A stretch of DNA of 33,468 bases, taken from PNMQ01 sp964478775. Lineage in GTDB: Bacteria > Pseudomonadota > Alphaproteobacteria > Paracaedibacterales > CAIOTO01. The notes beneath the pieces are model-generated. The model did not search any database. It was not told the DNA's origin and was given only the letters and a program-made list of their open reading frames with translations. The position numbers were made by a program, and so were the translations under genes. Positions 24,935 through 32,635 of this stretch are shown piece by piece. Location: the NCBI GenBank assembly GCA_964478775.1, contig CAYZJC010000017.1, forward strand, positions 1 through 33,468, written 5' to 3'. Each line of letters starts with the position of its first letter. Position 1 is the stretch's first letter.

Positions 24935-25936
24935 TTATGAGAAATTAGGGTGATTTAAATCTAATGGCGTTCCAGGTGGTCTTTTATCAGTTTTTTTCAC
25001 AGACTTTTGTAAATCTTTTAGGGCTTTTTTTGATTTAGTATTTTCATCATTTAACTCATCATTTAACTCTTCATTAGTTTCTGAAATTTCTTCATCTGCA
25101 GACTCAATTTCTTGCTTCAGTGTCGTTTCTTTTTGCTCAGGTTTAATTAATGGCAGGTCAAGCTTTAACAATGCGTAGGCATCTTTATACCATTTTGTAT
25201 TGAGGTGATTATGTCCCAATACGGCAGCAGCAGCCTTTGCTTCTGATTGAAGACCTAAAGCCAAATAGCATTCAACAAGTCTGTAAATGGCTTCTGGAGC
25301 TTGCGCTGTTGTTGCGTATGTTTCAATGACTGACTTAAAACGATTCATAGCCGCAATATACGATTTTTGTTTGAGGTAGAAACGACCAATATCCATCTCT
25401 TTAGCTGCCAAATGGTCTTTCAGCATATCGAGTTTGAAATTTGCATCTTTAGCGTAGATAGAAGTCGTAAATCTGTTGGTGATTTCTAAAAAGGCATCTT
25501 GTGCTTTTTGGGCAGGTTCTTGATCACGCTGAACAATTGGAATTTGTTCATAGTAAGAAAGGCCGATCATGTAGTATGCATACACGACATCACGATGACC
25601 TGGGTGTAATTGAATAAAGGTTTGAAAGCCATCAATAGCTTCATCATATTTTTTAGCTTGATAGTATGAATAAGCAGACATTAATTGTGCACGAAGTGCC
25701 CAGTTTGAGTAAGGATGTTGTCTTTCAACGTCAGCAAAACGCTTTGCAGCCGATGTATATTCACGACTATCTAACAGCTTTTTTGCTTCAATATATAGAT
25801 TATTGACTGGCTGGTCAGGTGCAAGGTCCTCATCATGTGAACTGCACCCTGTTAATAACAATAGTGCACATGCAGATAATGCAAAATTCAAATTTAAAAA
25901 TTTTGATGTTGTCAGATTAATTTTCTTAGCGTCCAC
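24935..25936 (-). CDS. bamD: outer-membrane assembly lipoprotein BamD
   Basis: BamD is an essential lipoprotein of the BAM complex that inserts beta-barrel proteins. The lipobox is LLTGC, with the modified Cys at 31 when the GTG at 25936 is used. That GTG has AAGGG 8 bases upstream and gives a normal signal peptide; an ATG at 26035 would add 33 residues with no good site. TPR-like helical repeats follow (LYIEAKKLLDSREYTSAAKRF; ADVERQHPYSNWALRAQLMS). The final 70 residues are a highly charged tail with the repeat DELNDELNDEN and lysines, not found in the usual short form and probably disordered. The gene is upstream of recN. A 137-base gap separates it from the DsbD-like gene, so a separate promoter is possible. 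Confidence 0.92.
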   Translation of the reverse strand: MDAKKINLTTSKFLNLNFALSACALLLLTGCSSHDEDLAPDQPVNNLYIEAKKLLDSREYTSAAKRFADVERQHPYSNWALRAQLMSAYSYYQAKKYDEAIDGFQTFIQLHPGHRDVVYAYYMIGLSYYEQIPIVQRDQEPAQKAQDAFLEITNRFTTSIYAKDANFKLDMLKDHLAAKEMDIGRFYLKQKSYIAAMNRFKSVIETYATTAQAPEAIYRLVECYLALGLQSEAKAAAAVLGHNHLNTKWYKDAYALLKLDLPLIKPEQKETTLKQEIESADEEISETNEELNDELNDENTKSKKALKDLQKSVKKTDKRPPGTPLDLNHPNFS

Positions 25937-26073
25937 AAGAAGAGCCCTTACAAAGTAGTTGTACGATAATAGTTTTGAACAGTTTAGCAGCACTTGGTGC
26001 ATCTTTAAAGTCCAATTATGGGTAAATTTTAACAAAAGCGTTTAAAACACAGCTAACCATTCATCAGAGTCTC

Positions 26074-27978
26074 TTAAGTTTTGCCGTTTGTTGGTTGTTT
26101 TATTAAGTCATTAATATCATTGAGGGTAATAAGTGCATTTTTAATAACAGGTGTTGAATGATATGGTTTATAAAATATCATTAATAGAATACTAAATTGA
26201 CCTAGGGAAGAAAAATAGGCTGATAAGGTCGCATTATGGTCTGTCCAGTCTGCTGCAAAGACTATGACATCATTTTTTTTAACCCATCCTTCAAAGGCTT
26301 TTGTTTGGTAGACATTCACTGCATTCACTTGACATGTTAAACACCATTTTGCAGTCCCATAAACCAATACGGGCTTACCCGTCATTAAAGCTTGTTGTAA
26401 TGCATTGGGGGAATAGGGTTGCACAAAGTTTTTCACTTCATCCTTTAGGTTCAAACCTGCACCACTTTTTGAGGATGCCTTTAAGCTATGTTGATGGTCT
26501 TTGTAAATGTGAAATACCCCAACGCTAGAAAGAGCCACAATCACTATCGCTAGTAAATCTTTCTTAAAACCACCCCTATCCTCTTTGGAAAGCTTTACAA
26601 CATATTTGCCGTAAACCCACAACAGCAAAGAGACCGCCCACAATAAGATATACGCAAAATAGAGCTGTGATGGTGCTTGAAAACTAAAAATCCACAACAT
26701 CCACAACACTGTTGCTAGCATGCCAAAGCCGAGAACAATACGCAAATTAACCATCCACCCACCAGGGCGCGGCAATACATTCAACAGTTTTGGGAAAAAC
26801 AAAATGCCCAGAACAGGAAATGTGAGCCCTAAACCTAAGGCACAAAATATCAGCAAACAAACCCCATAAGACTGTGTGAATGCAACTGAAATTGCTGTTC
26901 CCATAAAAGGTGCTGAACACGGTGTTGCTACAATGCATGCTAGGACACCGGAAAAGAAATGCTTGATATAAGGGTGGGTTGTTTCATTGTGTTTAATATC
27001 ATTTTGTTGCAAAAAAGCACTTTGCAAACGGCTTCCTATTTCAAACACTCCAAATAAATTCAAAGCAAAGCTTAAAAAGATTAAGGCCATAGTGATAATA
27101 AAAGCAGGAGACTGTAGTTGAAAGCCCCACCCTAGGTGATACCCCATTGCTTTAAAAGCAAAAATGATAGAGCTTAGTAATGCCATGCTCAGCATTACAC
27201 CAGCTGTATAACCAAGACAATAATGTTTTCTTTCAAGATATGTGTGAACGCTACTATTTTCCTTATTAAGTTTTTTTTCAGCTAATGATGCAAAGTGCAT
27301 AATTTTAAGCGCAAGCACAGGAAAAACACATGGCATTGCATTTAAAATGATCCCGCCGAGAAAAGCAAACAAAAGCATTGTTAATAACCCAACTAAAGTC
27401 ATTGATGATGCTGGGCTTTGTAAAATAATTTCACTTAAATCACATATGTGTGTTGTCGGGAATGTAAAATTAATTTTCAGTTTTTCTATTTTACAAATTT
27501 TTGCGCAAATGGGTGCTTCTATTTCAAACTTAATTTCACTTTCAGGGGTGGAAAAGTCTTTATCTGTCTTAATTTCAATGCTTGTGGTGGCTTCATTTTC
27601 ATATGCTTCAAACGATGTGTTATATTTCTTAAGCACTTTAGGCTGAGACCATCGCACCTGCCCCACTGTCATGCCCTTTGGCAAATCAAACGTGATTTTG
27701 GGTTCAGGGTCTACGAAAATTTCATCCTTTTGTGTATCTGTGGCCATTTGAGGGGGCTTCATATACCAGTCTTTTGCAATATACCACTTCACATTCAGCC
27801 AAAAAGTTTCCTGTGGCGTAATCCTTGCGACACTGCTTTTTACAACTAGGGATAAAGGGGAATCACTCTCATTTGCCCCAGCATTACTGTCAAGCAGCAT
27901 ACCAAAAAACACTGCAAAAAAAATTGAAGCAATCGCGGCAGTTGGTATATATATATTTATTTTTTTTACAAGCATCAT
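26074..27978 (-). CDS. DsbD/ScsB-like protein-disulfide reductase
   Basis: The 634-residue protein has the DsbD three-part layout. A signal sequence is followed by an N-terminal DsbD-alpha-like domain (about 40-185) with C158-x3-C162 (ICAKIC). A multi-helix membrane domain (about 195-490) carries C217 (MPCVFPVL) and C354 (ATPCSAPF). A C-terminal thioredoxin domain has C546-LT-C549 (KWCLTCQ). Such proteins pass electrons from cytosolic thioredoxin to periplasmic thiols. In the thioredoxin domain the loop that normally holds the cis-proline (GVP) reads SIL (about 596-598), and the C terminus is short, so activity may be changed. It lies upstream of bamD and is divergent from the MBL genes. Confidence 0.9.
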   Translation of the reverse strand: MMLVKKINIYIPTAAIASIFFAVFFGMLLDSNAGANESDSPLSLVVKSSVARITPQETFWLNVKWYIAKDWYMKPPQMATDTQKDEIFVDPEPKITFDLPKGMTVGQVRWSQPKVLKKYNTSFEAYENEATTSIEIKTDKDFSTPESEIKFEIEAPICAKICKIEKLKINFTFPTTHICDLSEIILQSPASSMTLVGLLTMLLFAFLGGIILNAMPCVFPVLALKIMHFASLAEKKLNKENSSVHTYLERKHYCLGYTAGVMLSMALLSSIIFAFKAMGYHLGWGFQLQSPAFIITMALIFLSFALNLFGVFEIGSRLQSAFLQQNDIKHNETTHPYIKHFFSGVLACIVATPCSAPFMGTAISVAFTQSYGVCLLIFCALGLGLTFPVLGILFFPKLLNVLPRPGGWMVNLRIVLGFGMLATVLWMLWIFSFQAPSQLYFAYILLWAVSLLLWVYGKYVVKLSKEDRGGFKKDLLAIVIVALSSVGVFHIYKDHQHSLKASSKSGAGLNLKDEVKNFVQPYSPNALQQALMTGKPVLVYGTAKWCLTCQVNAVNVYQTKAFEGWVKKNDVIVFAADWTDHNATLSAYFSSLGQFSILLMIFYKPYHSTPVIKNALITLNDINDLIKQPTNGKT

Positions 27979-28089
27979 CTGAAATCGTTAATAAAATTAA
28001 AAATCACTTTTTAGTATATAGGTTTTTTTTAACGGTTTTCAAATCTTTAAAAACATGCCACCATGAATAGGTGCCTTTAATTTAGTTCA

Positions 28090-28109
28090 AATGCATTATA
28101 AAATGCATT
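28090..28109. promoter_or_regulatory. twin AATGCATT palindromes between divergent genes
   Basis: The palindrome AATGCATT occurs twice (28090-28097 and 28102-28109), 12 bases apart centre to centre, 47 bases before the MBL ATG. The spacing is near one helical turn, as for a dimeric regulator. The AT-rich spacer contains TTATAAA, which could also be a -10 region. No regulator gene is nearby. Confidence 0.3.
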
Positions 28110-28155
28110 GTAATAGGTGCAAAAATTGAATTGGTAATTAAGTTAGGTCTGTGTT

Positions 28156-28968
28156 ATGAAAATACATTTTTTAGGTGTTCGTGGCAGCACCCCGTGTGCG
28201 GGGCCTGCTCATATTAAGTATGGTGGGCATACCAGCTGCGTGATGATAGAGGTGGCTGATCATCACATTATTTGCGATGCTGGCTCTGGTATTATAAATG
28301 CTTCAAAAGCGGGTGTATCGACCCCTTCAAAAACAACACACCTTTTATTATCACACACCCACCTTGATCATATCATGGGGCTTCCTTTTTATGGACCCTT
28401 TTGGCACAAAGACCACCACATGCATATATATGCGGGTCATTTGAAGCCTTGGGGGGGAATAAAAGACTATTTTGAAAACTTATTAAAAGAACCTCTGTTC
28501 CCTGTGCCATTTAAAGTTTTCCCCTGTCAAAAAACTTTTTATGACTTCGAGCAGGGTGATACTTTTAAGCTTAATGAGGTTACTGTTGAAACACATCAAC
28601 TTAACCACCCCAATGGTGCAACGGGATACCGCATTACACACAATAGTAAATCTGTGTGCTATATTACGGACCATGAACATGGTGAAAATGTAAACAGGCA
28701 AGCTTTGGTAAGTTTTATAAAAGATACAGATTTACTCATTTATGATTCAACCTATAATGACACTCATTTTACCCCTTTTATTGGTTGGGGTCATTCAACT
28801 TGGCAAGAAGCTGTGCGTCTTGGCACAGATGCGGGGGTGAAAACAATTGGTATATTTCACCACGACCCAATGAATGATGACGATAAGATGGCACAAATAG
28901 AAAAAGAAGTCAGGCGAACATGCTCAATTGCTATGGTTTTAAAACAAGATATGGTAATTGACCTGTAG
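28156..28968 (+). CDS. metallo-beta-lactamase-fold hydrolase, cytosolic copy
   Basis: The 270-residue enzyme has HTHLDH (H67, H69, D71, H72), the two-metal site of the MBL fold. It shares LDHxxGLPFYGP, the start HFLGVRGSTPC and KYGGHTSC with a family (COG1235-like) that includes cyclic-nucleotide phosphodiesterase-like and RNase Z-related enzymes. Further likely ligands are H150 (LNHPNG), D173 in ITDHEHG and the HHDP near residue 235. No signal peptide is present. The product is not identified; cyclic nucleotide, nucleic acid or phosphonate-type phosphodiester substrates are all possible. A closely related gene with a signal peptide follows at 29045, so this is a tandem duplication. Confidence 0.85.
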   Translation: MKIHFLGVRGSTPCAGPAHIKYGGHTSCVMIEVADHHIICDAGSGIINASKAGVSTPSKTTHLLLSHTHLDHIMGLPFYGPFWHKDHHMHIYAGHLKPWGGIKDYFENLLKEPLFPVPFKVFPCQKTFYDFEQGDTFKLNEVTVETHQLNHPNGATGYRITHNSKSVCYITDHEHGENVNRQALVSFIKDTDLLIYDSTYNDTHFTPFIGWGHSTWQEAVRLGTDAGVKTIGIFHHDPMNDDDKMAQIEKEVRRTCSIAMVLKQDMVIDL

Positions 28969-29044
28969 GATCAACACACCCAAAACTAATAAAATTTCTG
29001 GAATAATCCTTAAAATAATATTATAATTTTTTTAAAAGGTAATA

Positions 29045-29992
29045 ATGGAAATGATTCTTTTGATTAAAGCTCTGACACTTCTTGTCGTATTGACAATACA
29101 TTCTTACGCGCTAACTTCCTCTAGGGTTGTCCCCATAACAGATGAGGATACGCGCATAAATTCAACCCAAGAAGCTAAAATAAAACTGCATTTTTTTGGC
29201 GTGAGAGGTAGTGCGCCATGTGCAGATTCCACTTTTTGTAAATACGGAGGTCATACAAGTTGCGTGAGCATTCATATAGGTGATCATTTATTATTTTGCG
29301 ATGCTGGAACAGGTATACAAAACGCATCTTCTTTAGGTTTTGAAAACAGACTCAATAAAACACATATACTTTTGTCACACGTTCACCTTGACCATATCAC
29401 TGGCCTTCCCTTTTATGGCCCAATCTGGGCTCAAAATCACAGTATTGACTTTTATGCAGGAAACCTAAGTGTGTATGGTGGCGTTGAAAAAACGTTGTAT
29501 ACCTTATTTGCAGAACCTTTTTTCCCCAAACCTTTAAACATTTGGCCAAGCACCAAAACCTTTACAGACTTTATCCCTGGTGACACTTTTTATATTGATG
29601 ATATTGAAATTCGAACCTACAGACTCAACCACCCCAATAATGCGATTGGCTATAGAATTGTTTATCAGGGAAAATCTGTTTGTTACATAACTGATCATGA
29701 ACATGGAACAGACCCAAGATATGGAGAATTAGAAGAATTTGTGAGAAATACGGATCTTTTAATTTTTGATTCAACTTATAGTGATGATGTCATGTCTGTA
29801 TTTGCAGGCAGAGGACATTCCACCTGGCAACAGGCGCTTAGAATTGGCGATGCAGCCAACGCTAAAAAAATAGGTGTATTTCACCATGATCCTGCAAATA
29901 CAGATGACAAGATGGATGAACTGCAAGAAAAAGCAAGGGAAGCCAGTGATAAGATTATTATATTAAAGCAAGGAGGGGAGTTCTTAATCTAA
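29045..29992 (+). CDS. metallo-beta-lactamase-fold hydrolase, exported copy
   Basis: The 315-residue protein is a paralogue of the preceding gene, with an extra N-terminal signal peptide (MEMILLIKALTLL..., cleavage near SYA at 22) and about 20 further residues. The MBL motif is H112-V-H114-L-D116-H117. Segments FFGVRGSAPC, KYGGHTSC, LDHITGLPFYGP, LNHPNNAIGYR, VCYITDHEHGTD, GHSTWQ and FHHDPAN match the upstream copy nearly residue for residue. AAGG lies 5 bases before the ATG at 29045; a second ATG is at residue 3. The upstream 76 bases contain TATAAT (29022-29027), which may give it its own promoter. The predicted location is periplasmic or extracellular, where the substrate would have to be available. 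Confidence 0.85.
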   Translation: MEMILLIKALTLLVVLTIHSYALTSSRVVPITDEDTRINSTQEAKIKLHFFGVRGSAPCADSTFCKYGGHTSCVSIHIGDHLLFCDAGTGIQNASSLGFENRLNKTHILLSHVHLDHITGLPFYGPIWAQNHSIDFYAGNLSVYGGVEKTLYTLFAEPFFPKPLNIWPSTKTFTDFIPGDTFYIDDIEIRTYRLNHPNNAIGYRIVYQGKSVCYITDHEHGTDPRYGELEEFVRNTDLLIFDSTYSDDVMSVFAGRGHSTWQQALRIGDAANAKKIGVFHHDPANTDDKMDELQEKAREASDKIIILKQGGEFLI

Positions 29993-30043
29993 ATCCATAT
30001 ACCCCTCTGGCCATTTGCTTTTCAACTTTTTTATAAATATTCC

Positions 30044-30072
30044 TTGAACTTCAGCTCTAATTCTTTTATAAT
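30044..30072 (+). promoter_or_regulatory. sigma70-type promoter of rpmJ
   Basis: TTGAAC (30044-30049) and a perfect TATAAT (30067-30072) are 17 bases apart. Transcription should start near 30079, about 29 bases before the rpmJ ATG. It is the clearest promoter in the window. Confidence 0.75.
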
Positions 30073-30107
30073 TTGTTTTAGTTAGACTGATATCAGGAAT
30101 TTTTTCT

Positions 30108-30233
30108 ATGAAAATCGCAAACTCAATCAAGACATTACGTAGCCGTCATAAGGCTTGTAAAGTTGTGCGTCGCCGTGGTCGTTTGTATGTAATTAACAAA
30201 CTTAATCCACGCTTTAAGGCACGCCAAGGCTAA
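30108..30233 (+). CDS. rpmJ: 50S ribosomal protein L36
   Basis: The 41-residue protein (MKIANSIKTLRSRHK..., ending NPRFKARQG) is a complete L36. It has one cysteine (KACKVV) and so is the form lacking the four-ligand zinc site, replacing it by basic residues. It belongs to the large ribosomal subunit. CAGGA (30094-30098) lies 9 bases before the ATG. It has its own promoter and a terminator hairpin 17 bases after the stop. Confidence 0.95.
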   Translation: MKIANSIKTLRSRHKACKVVRRRGRLYVINKLNPRFKARQG

Positions 30234-30249
30234 TTGATTATTAGTATTG

Positions 30250-30287
30250 AAAAAGTCGGATGATAATTTCATTCGACTTTTTTATTT
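30250..30287 (+). terminator. rpmJ terminator
   Basis: AAAAAGTCGGATGA pairs with TCATTCGACTTTTTT (30269-30283), with one G-T pair, around a short AT loop. A T-rich tract (to ATTTTT) follows. The azlC start codon lies about 80 bases further on. Confidence 0.8.
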
Positions 30288-30364
30288 TTGCTAAAGATTT
30301 GTTGATTAAACATCATTTTTACAGCTACACTTTACCAGAACCTTTTTGCTGGATATATATTTCT

Positions 30365-31066
30365 ATGCGATATTCATTTGAACCTGTTAGCTTTAAGTCA
30401 GGGCTGACTTACTCTATACCCGTTTCTATTTCATTTTCACTTCTTTTTTTTGCCCTTGGTATTCTTGGTCATTCTAAAGGATTCACCCTCACACAGTCGC
30501 TATTAATGTCAGGCGGGCTTTTCGCTGGCCCGACTCACCTGTATTTGCTAACCAACCAAAATGAGTCTTTGTGGGCAATTGGGCTAAATGTATTTTTATT
30601 GAACGTTAAATTTGTCATGATGGCAATTATACTAATGACGCTGATTGATCAAAAAAAACGCTATTTAATTCCTGGGCTTAGCTTTATGACGAACACAAGT
30701 TATTTGCTAACCTTAACACAAAAAGAAGTTCCCGATCGATGGAGCTTTTATATCGCACTTACCGTGCCAACGTTTCTAGCGTCTTTGTTTGCAACAGTGG
30801 TTGGTCACTATGCATGGCACGCCCCAGAACTTATACGATTGTACCTTAAAGAAATTGCTTGTGTTGTGTTACCTATCCATTTCACATGTATCACCATTAA
30901 ACGAATGGATGAGCCCCTCACCGTTCTTTTTTCAGTGTTAGGATTTGTACTTTCTCCCCTATTATCGAAAGTTGTCCCTTATAACCTGCACGTATTTGTG
31001 TGGCTTGCGATAGCGGCACTATTTGTTACATTAAAGAAGGAAAAGACAGCATATGTTCCTTGCTAA
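30365..31066 (+). CDS. azlC: AzlC-family branched-chain amino acid exporter, large subunit
   Basis: The 233-residue protein is mostly membrane-embedded. It starts with the pattern F-x-x-G-x-x-x-x-x-P (FKSGLTYSIP), has several hydrophobic helices, and includes LMSGGLFAGPTHLYLL, matching the family LMS...FAG...Q region. AzlCD pairs export branched-chain amino acids or related compounds across the inner membrane. I chose the ATG at 30365 because upstream in-frame codons run through the rpmJ terminator. The small subunit follows with a 14-base overlap. No regulator (Lrp-like azlB) is adjacent. Confidence 0.83.
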   Translation: MRYSFEPVSFKSGLTYSIPVSISFSLLFFALGILGHSKGFTLTQSLLMSGGLFAGPTHLYLLTNQNESLWAIGLNVFLLNVKFVMMAIILMTLIDQKKRYLIPGLSFMTNTSYLLTLTQKEVPDRWSFYIALTVPTFLASLFATVVGHYAWHAPELIRLYLKEIACVVLPIHFTCITIKRMDEPLTVLFSVLGFVLSPLLSKVVPYNLHVFVWLAIAALFVTLKKEKTAYVPC

Positions 31067-31403
31067 GCCCTTTTATTTTTCATTGTTGGTTTCAGTGGTT
31101 GTCATCTTAATGACGCGCACCTTGCCAGCTTATTTTTCAAGTCTTAGCAACGTGTTAAATTACCCAAGATTTATCTTGTTTTTAGACTATTCTATTTGTT
31201 TGATAACAGGTGAAATTGTATATTATACAACTTATCATGATATTGCATTAAAACAAAACCCTGTACCGTTTAGTGTAGTAAGTGGACTAACATTAGTTCT
31301 AGCTGCATTTACGATGCATAAAACCCAAAATCTTACAAAAAGCTTTGGCACCAGCTTATTATTTTTCTTTATCTGCTTGCTGTTCATGAATACATTTTTA
31401 TAA
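31053..31403 (+). CDS. azlD: AzlD-family branched-chain amino acid exporter, small subunit
   Basis: The 116-residue protein has about four hydrophobic helices (near 8-20, 38-58, 72-88, 97-114). The MTRTLPAYFS segment matches the TRxxP region of AzlD proteins. It overlaps azlC by 14 bases, which fits translational coupling. Its stop is followed without a break by a 52-codon in-frame stretch and a strong hairpin region. Confidence 0.8.
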   Translation: MFLAKPFYFSLLVSVVVILMTRTLPAYFSSLSNVLNYPRFILFLDYSICLITGEIVYYTTYHDIALKQNPVPFSVVSGLTLVLAAFTMHKTQNLTKSFGTSLLFFFICLLFMNTFL

Positions 31404-31597
31404 GGGTACCTCGAAATAACTTTTTTTCATGTGGCGAGCACCAAAAGACCTCACCTGGAAAACCCCAGTGTATATCCAAATAGTTCTGAATTTGAGGAGG
31501 AACTCAACGCCGCAGGGGGAATTGTAAATTGGTTTTTAGGGGGGCGCATAAATTATTAAGGGCGCCCTTACACGTTGTGTAACGAGGCGCCCTTTTG
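31404..31597 (+). ncRNA. candidate structured RNA downstream of azlD
   Basis: Several complementary elements lie in order. AAGGGTACCTCG (31402-31413) can pair with CGAGGCGCCCTT (31583-31594) with one mismatch and one G-U. GTGGCG (31431-31436) pairs with CGCCGC (31508-31513). Inside that, CACcTGG pairs with CCAGTG, and TTGAG with CTCAA around a loop containing GAGGAA. At the 3' side GGGCGCC (31560-31566) pairs with GGCGCCC (31586-31592), and GGGCGC at 31542-31547 could compete. A possible promoter is TTGCTG (31377-31382) with TATAAG (31399-31404). Pairings were found by eye. It fits no RNA family I recognise. The 3' end may only be the azlCD and fkp terminator. Confidence 0.35.
31558..31596. 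terminator. strong bidirectional hairpin between azlD and the FKBP gene
   Basis: GGGCGCC and GGCGCCC close a stem that also includes TTACAC/GTGTAA, followed on the plus strand by TTTTG and on the minus strand by TTAATAATTT. It lies between the convergent ends of azlD and the FKBP gene and can terminate both. Confidence 0.75.
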
Positions 31598-31643
31598 TGA
31601 TCATCTTATAAAAACAAGACCATTACAATTGTCTTTCTTAACT

Positions 31644-32093
31644 CTATTTTACCCCCAATAATTCAACCTCAAATATCAATGTTGAGTTAGCAGGTATTTT
31701 ACCCCCAACCGCTTGACTTCCATATCCTAATTCAGGAGGAATCACCAATTCTCTTTTGCCACCCACTTTCATTGTAGCAACGCCTTCGTCCCAGCCAGCA
31801 ATGACTTGACCGACACCAATTTGATATGTAAACGGTGTCCCACGTGTCACTGAACTGTCAAATACAGTGCCGTTTTCCAATTTTCCGGTGTAATGAACAG
31901 TTACCATTTGACCGTTCTTTGGGCTAGTTCCGCTCCCTTCTACAACATCTCTGTATTGTAGGTTATTTTCTGTTTTTATGTATTGTTGACTTTCTGGCAT
32001 AATATAATAAACTCCTGATAATATAGTAAAAGTAAATGCAAAAACTTTAAGAGGTAACGTTATCAATTTTTTTCGTTTTGCTGATAGCTGCAT
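31644..32093 (-). CDS. membrane-anchored or exported FKBP-type peptidyl-prolyl isomerase
   Basis: The 149-residue protein has a basic N-terminus and one hydrophobic helix (about 11-31), then a complete FKBP domain (about 45-149). Key pocket residues are present: Y68 (VHYTG), F78 and D79 (TVFDS), V97-I98 (GQVIAGW), W101, Y124 (ELGYGS) and F141 (LIFEVELL). It should catalyse prolyl cis-trans isomerisation in the periplasm. GAGG lies about 10 bases before the ATG. It is alone, with a hairpin-rich upstream region. With the parvulin foldase it makes two envelope isomerases in the window. Confidence 0.93.
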   Translation of the reverse strand: MQLSAKRKKLITLPLKVFAFTFTILSGVYYIMPESQQYIKTENNLQYRDVVEGSGTSPKNGQMVTVHYTGKLENGTVFDSSVTRGTPFTYQIGVGQVIAGWDEGVATMKVGGKRELVIPPELGYGSQAVGGKIPANSTLIFEVELLGVK

Positions 32094-32121
32094 AGAATAA
32101 AAACCTCATCATGTAAATGTG

Positions 32122-32141
32122 TTAAGTGCTTTTGCACTTAA
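32122..32141. repeat. perfect inverted repeat upstream of the FKBP gene
   Basis: TTAAGTGC and GCACTTAA are separated by TTTT. The hairpin begins 28 bases upstream of the FKBP ATG, so it could sit in its mRNA leader or act as an operator. On the plus strand TCATTTT follows, only weakly terminator-like. Confidence 0.45.
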
Positions 32142-32166
32142 TCATTTTAACCAGACTGTGCGTGTG

Positions 32167-32181
32167 ATTCAAGACTTGAAT
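32167..32181. repeat. 15-bp palindrome ATTCAAG-A-CTTGAAT
   Basis: The two 7-base arms are exact inverted copies around one base, 74 bases upstream of the FKBP ATG. The symmetry suits a dimeric regulator. No such site is seen at the other genes in the window. Confidence 0.35.
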
Positions 32182-32379
32182 GGGTGTGCGGGAAGCTATA
32201 AGGGTTTAATTCTATACTTTTCCAAAATAATGTTAGCTATTCTTTTGGTAAACTGCCCCCCAAAGTCAAAAACACTAAGCAACAAAATGTGAGGAGAAAT
32301 TCATTTGTGCTTTCACACTTTTTTGCTTCTTGTCTGACCTTCATACTTTTTCAGCTTTTTAAAAAGATGGGGTTGTGTT

Positions 32380-32606
32380 GACGGTTACATTGAATCCACA
32401 TTTGCCACAGTCAGATTAAGAACAGCCAAAACAAAAGGATGCTTACACGACAAACGGCATTGACAATGACCTTTCAGTTGTTGCAATCTGCACAAGGACG
32501 ATGGAAAAAACGATCAGGCGCATATCTGACTGCTCAAGCCTTTTCAGGAGTCAAATTCGTTGATGGAATTGCACAAAATCAATCCGTTAACAAAGTCGCC
32601 GCTTGA
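32380..32606 (+). pseudogene. IS256-type (mutator) transposase, 3' remnant with frameshift
   Basis: One frame reads ESTFATVRLRTAKTKGCL (from 32392), the block that in IS256-family transposases follows NPIES. The next bases shift frame near 32445 and continue as LTMTFQLLQSAQGRWKK and GVKFVDGIAQ...KVAA to the TGA at 32604-32606, the known C-terminal pattern (ALxMxFKLxQxAxxxWRRLxG...GVxFxDG). Only the last quarter of a transposase of about 400 residues remains and it is shifted, so it is dead. The 5' part was not found upstream. Confidence 0.8.
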
Positions 32607-32612
32607 TTCCTA

Positions 32613-32635
32613 AACACAACTTTCGATCATAGCTC
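32613..32635 (+). mobile_element. possible right end of the IS256-type remnant
   Basis: AACACAACTTT...CATAGCTC begins a few bases after the transposase stop. Terminal repeats of related elements often have a similar form (ACACAACTT, then AGCTC). No left copy is visible, so it cannot be confirmed. Confidence 0.3.

Noticed and set aside
31431..31559. In-frame GTG ORF of 42 residues after the azlD stop (VASTKRPHLENPSVYPN...)
   Set aside because: It has no ATG or clear ribosome-binding site, and the same bases form paired stems. I kept the RNA reading, but a remnant of a coding region is not excluded.
31404..31597. Assigning the candidate RNA as 6S RNA, tmRNA or SRP RNA
   Set aside because: Its size and end pairing suit 6S loosely, but the inside is multi-branched, and no tmRNA tag, CCA end or SRP tetraloop region is present.
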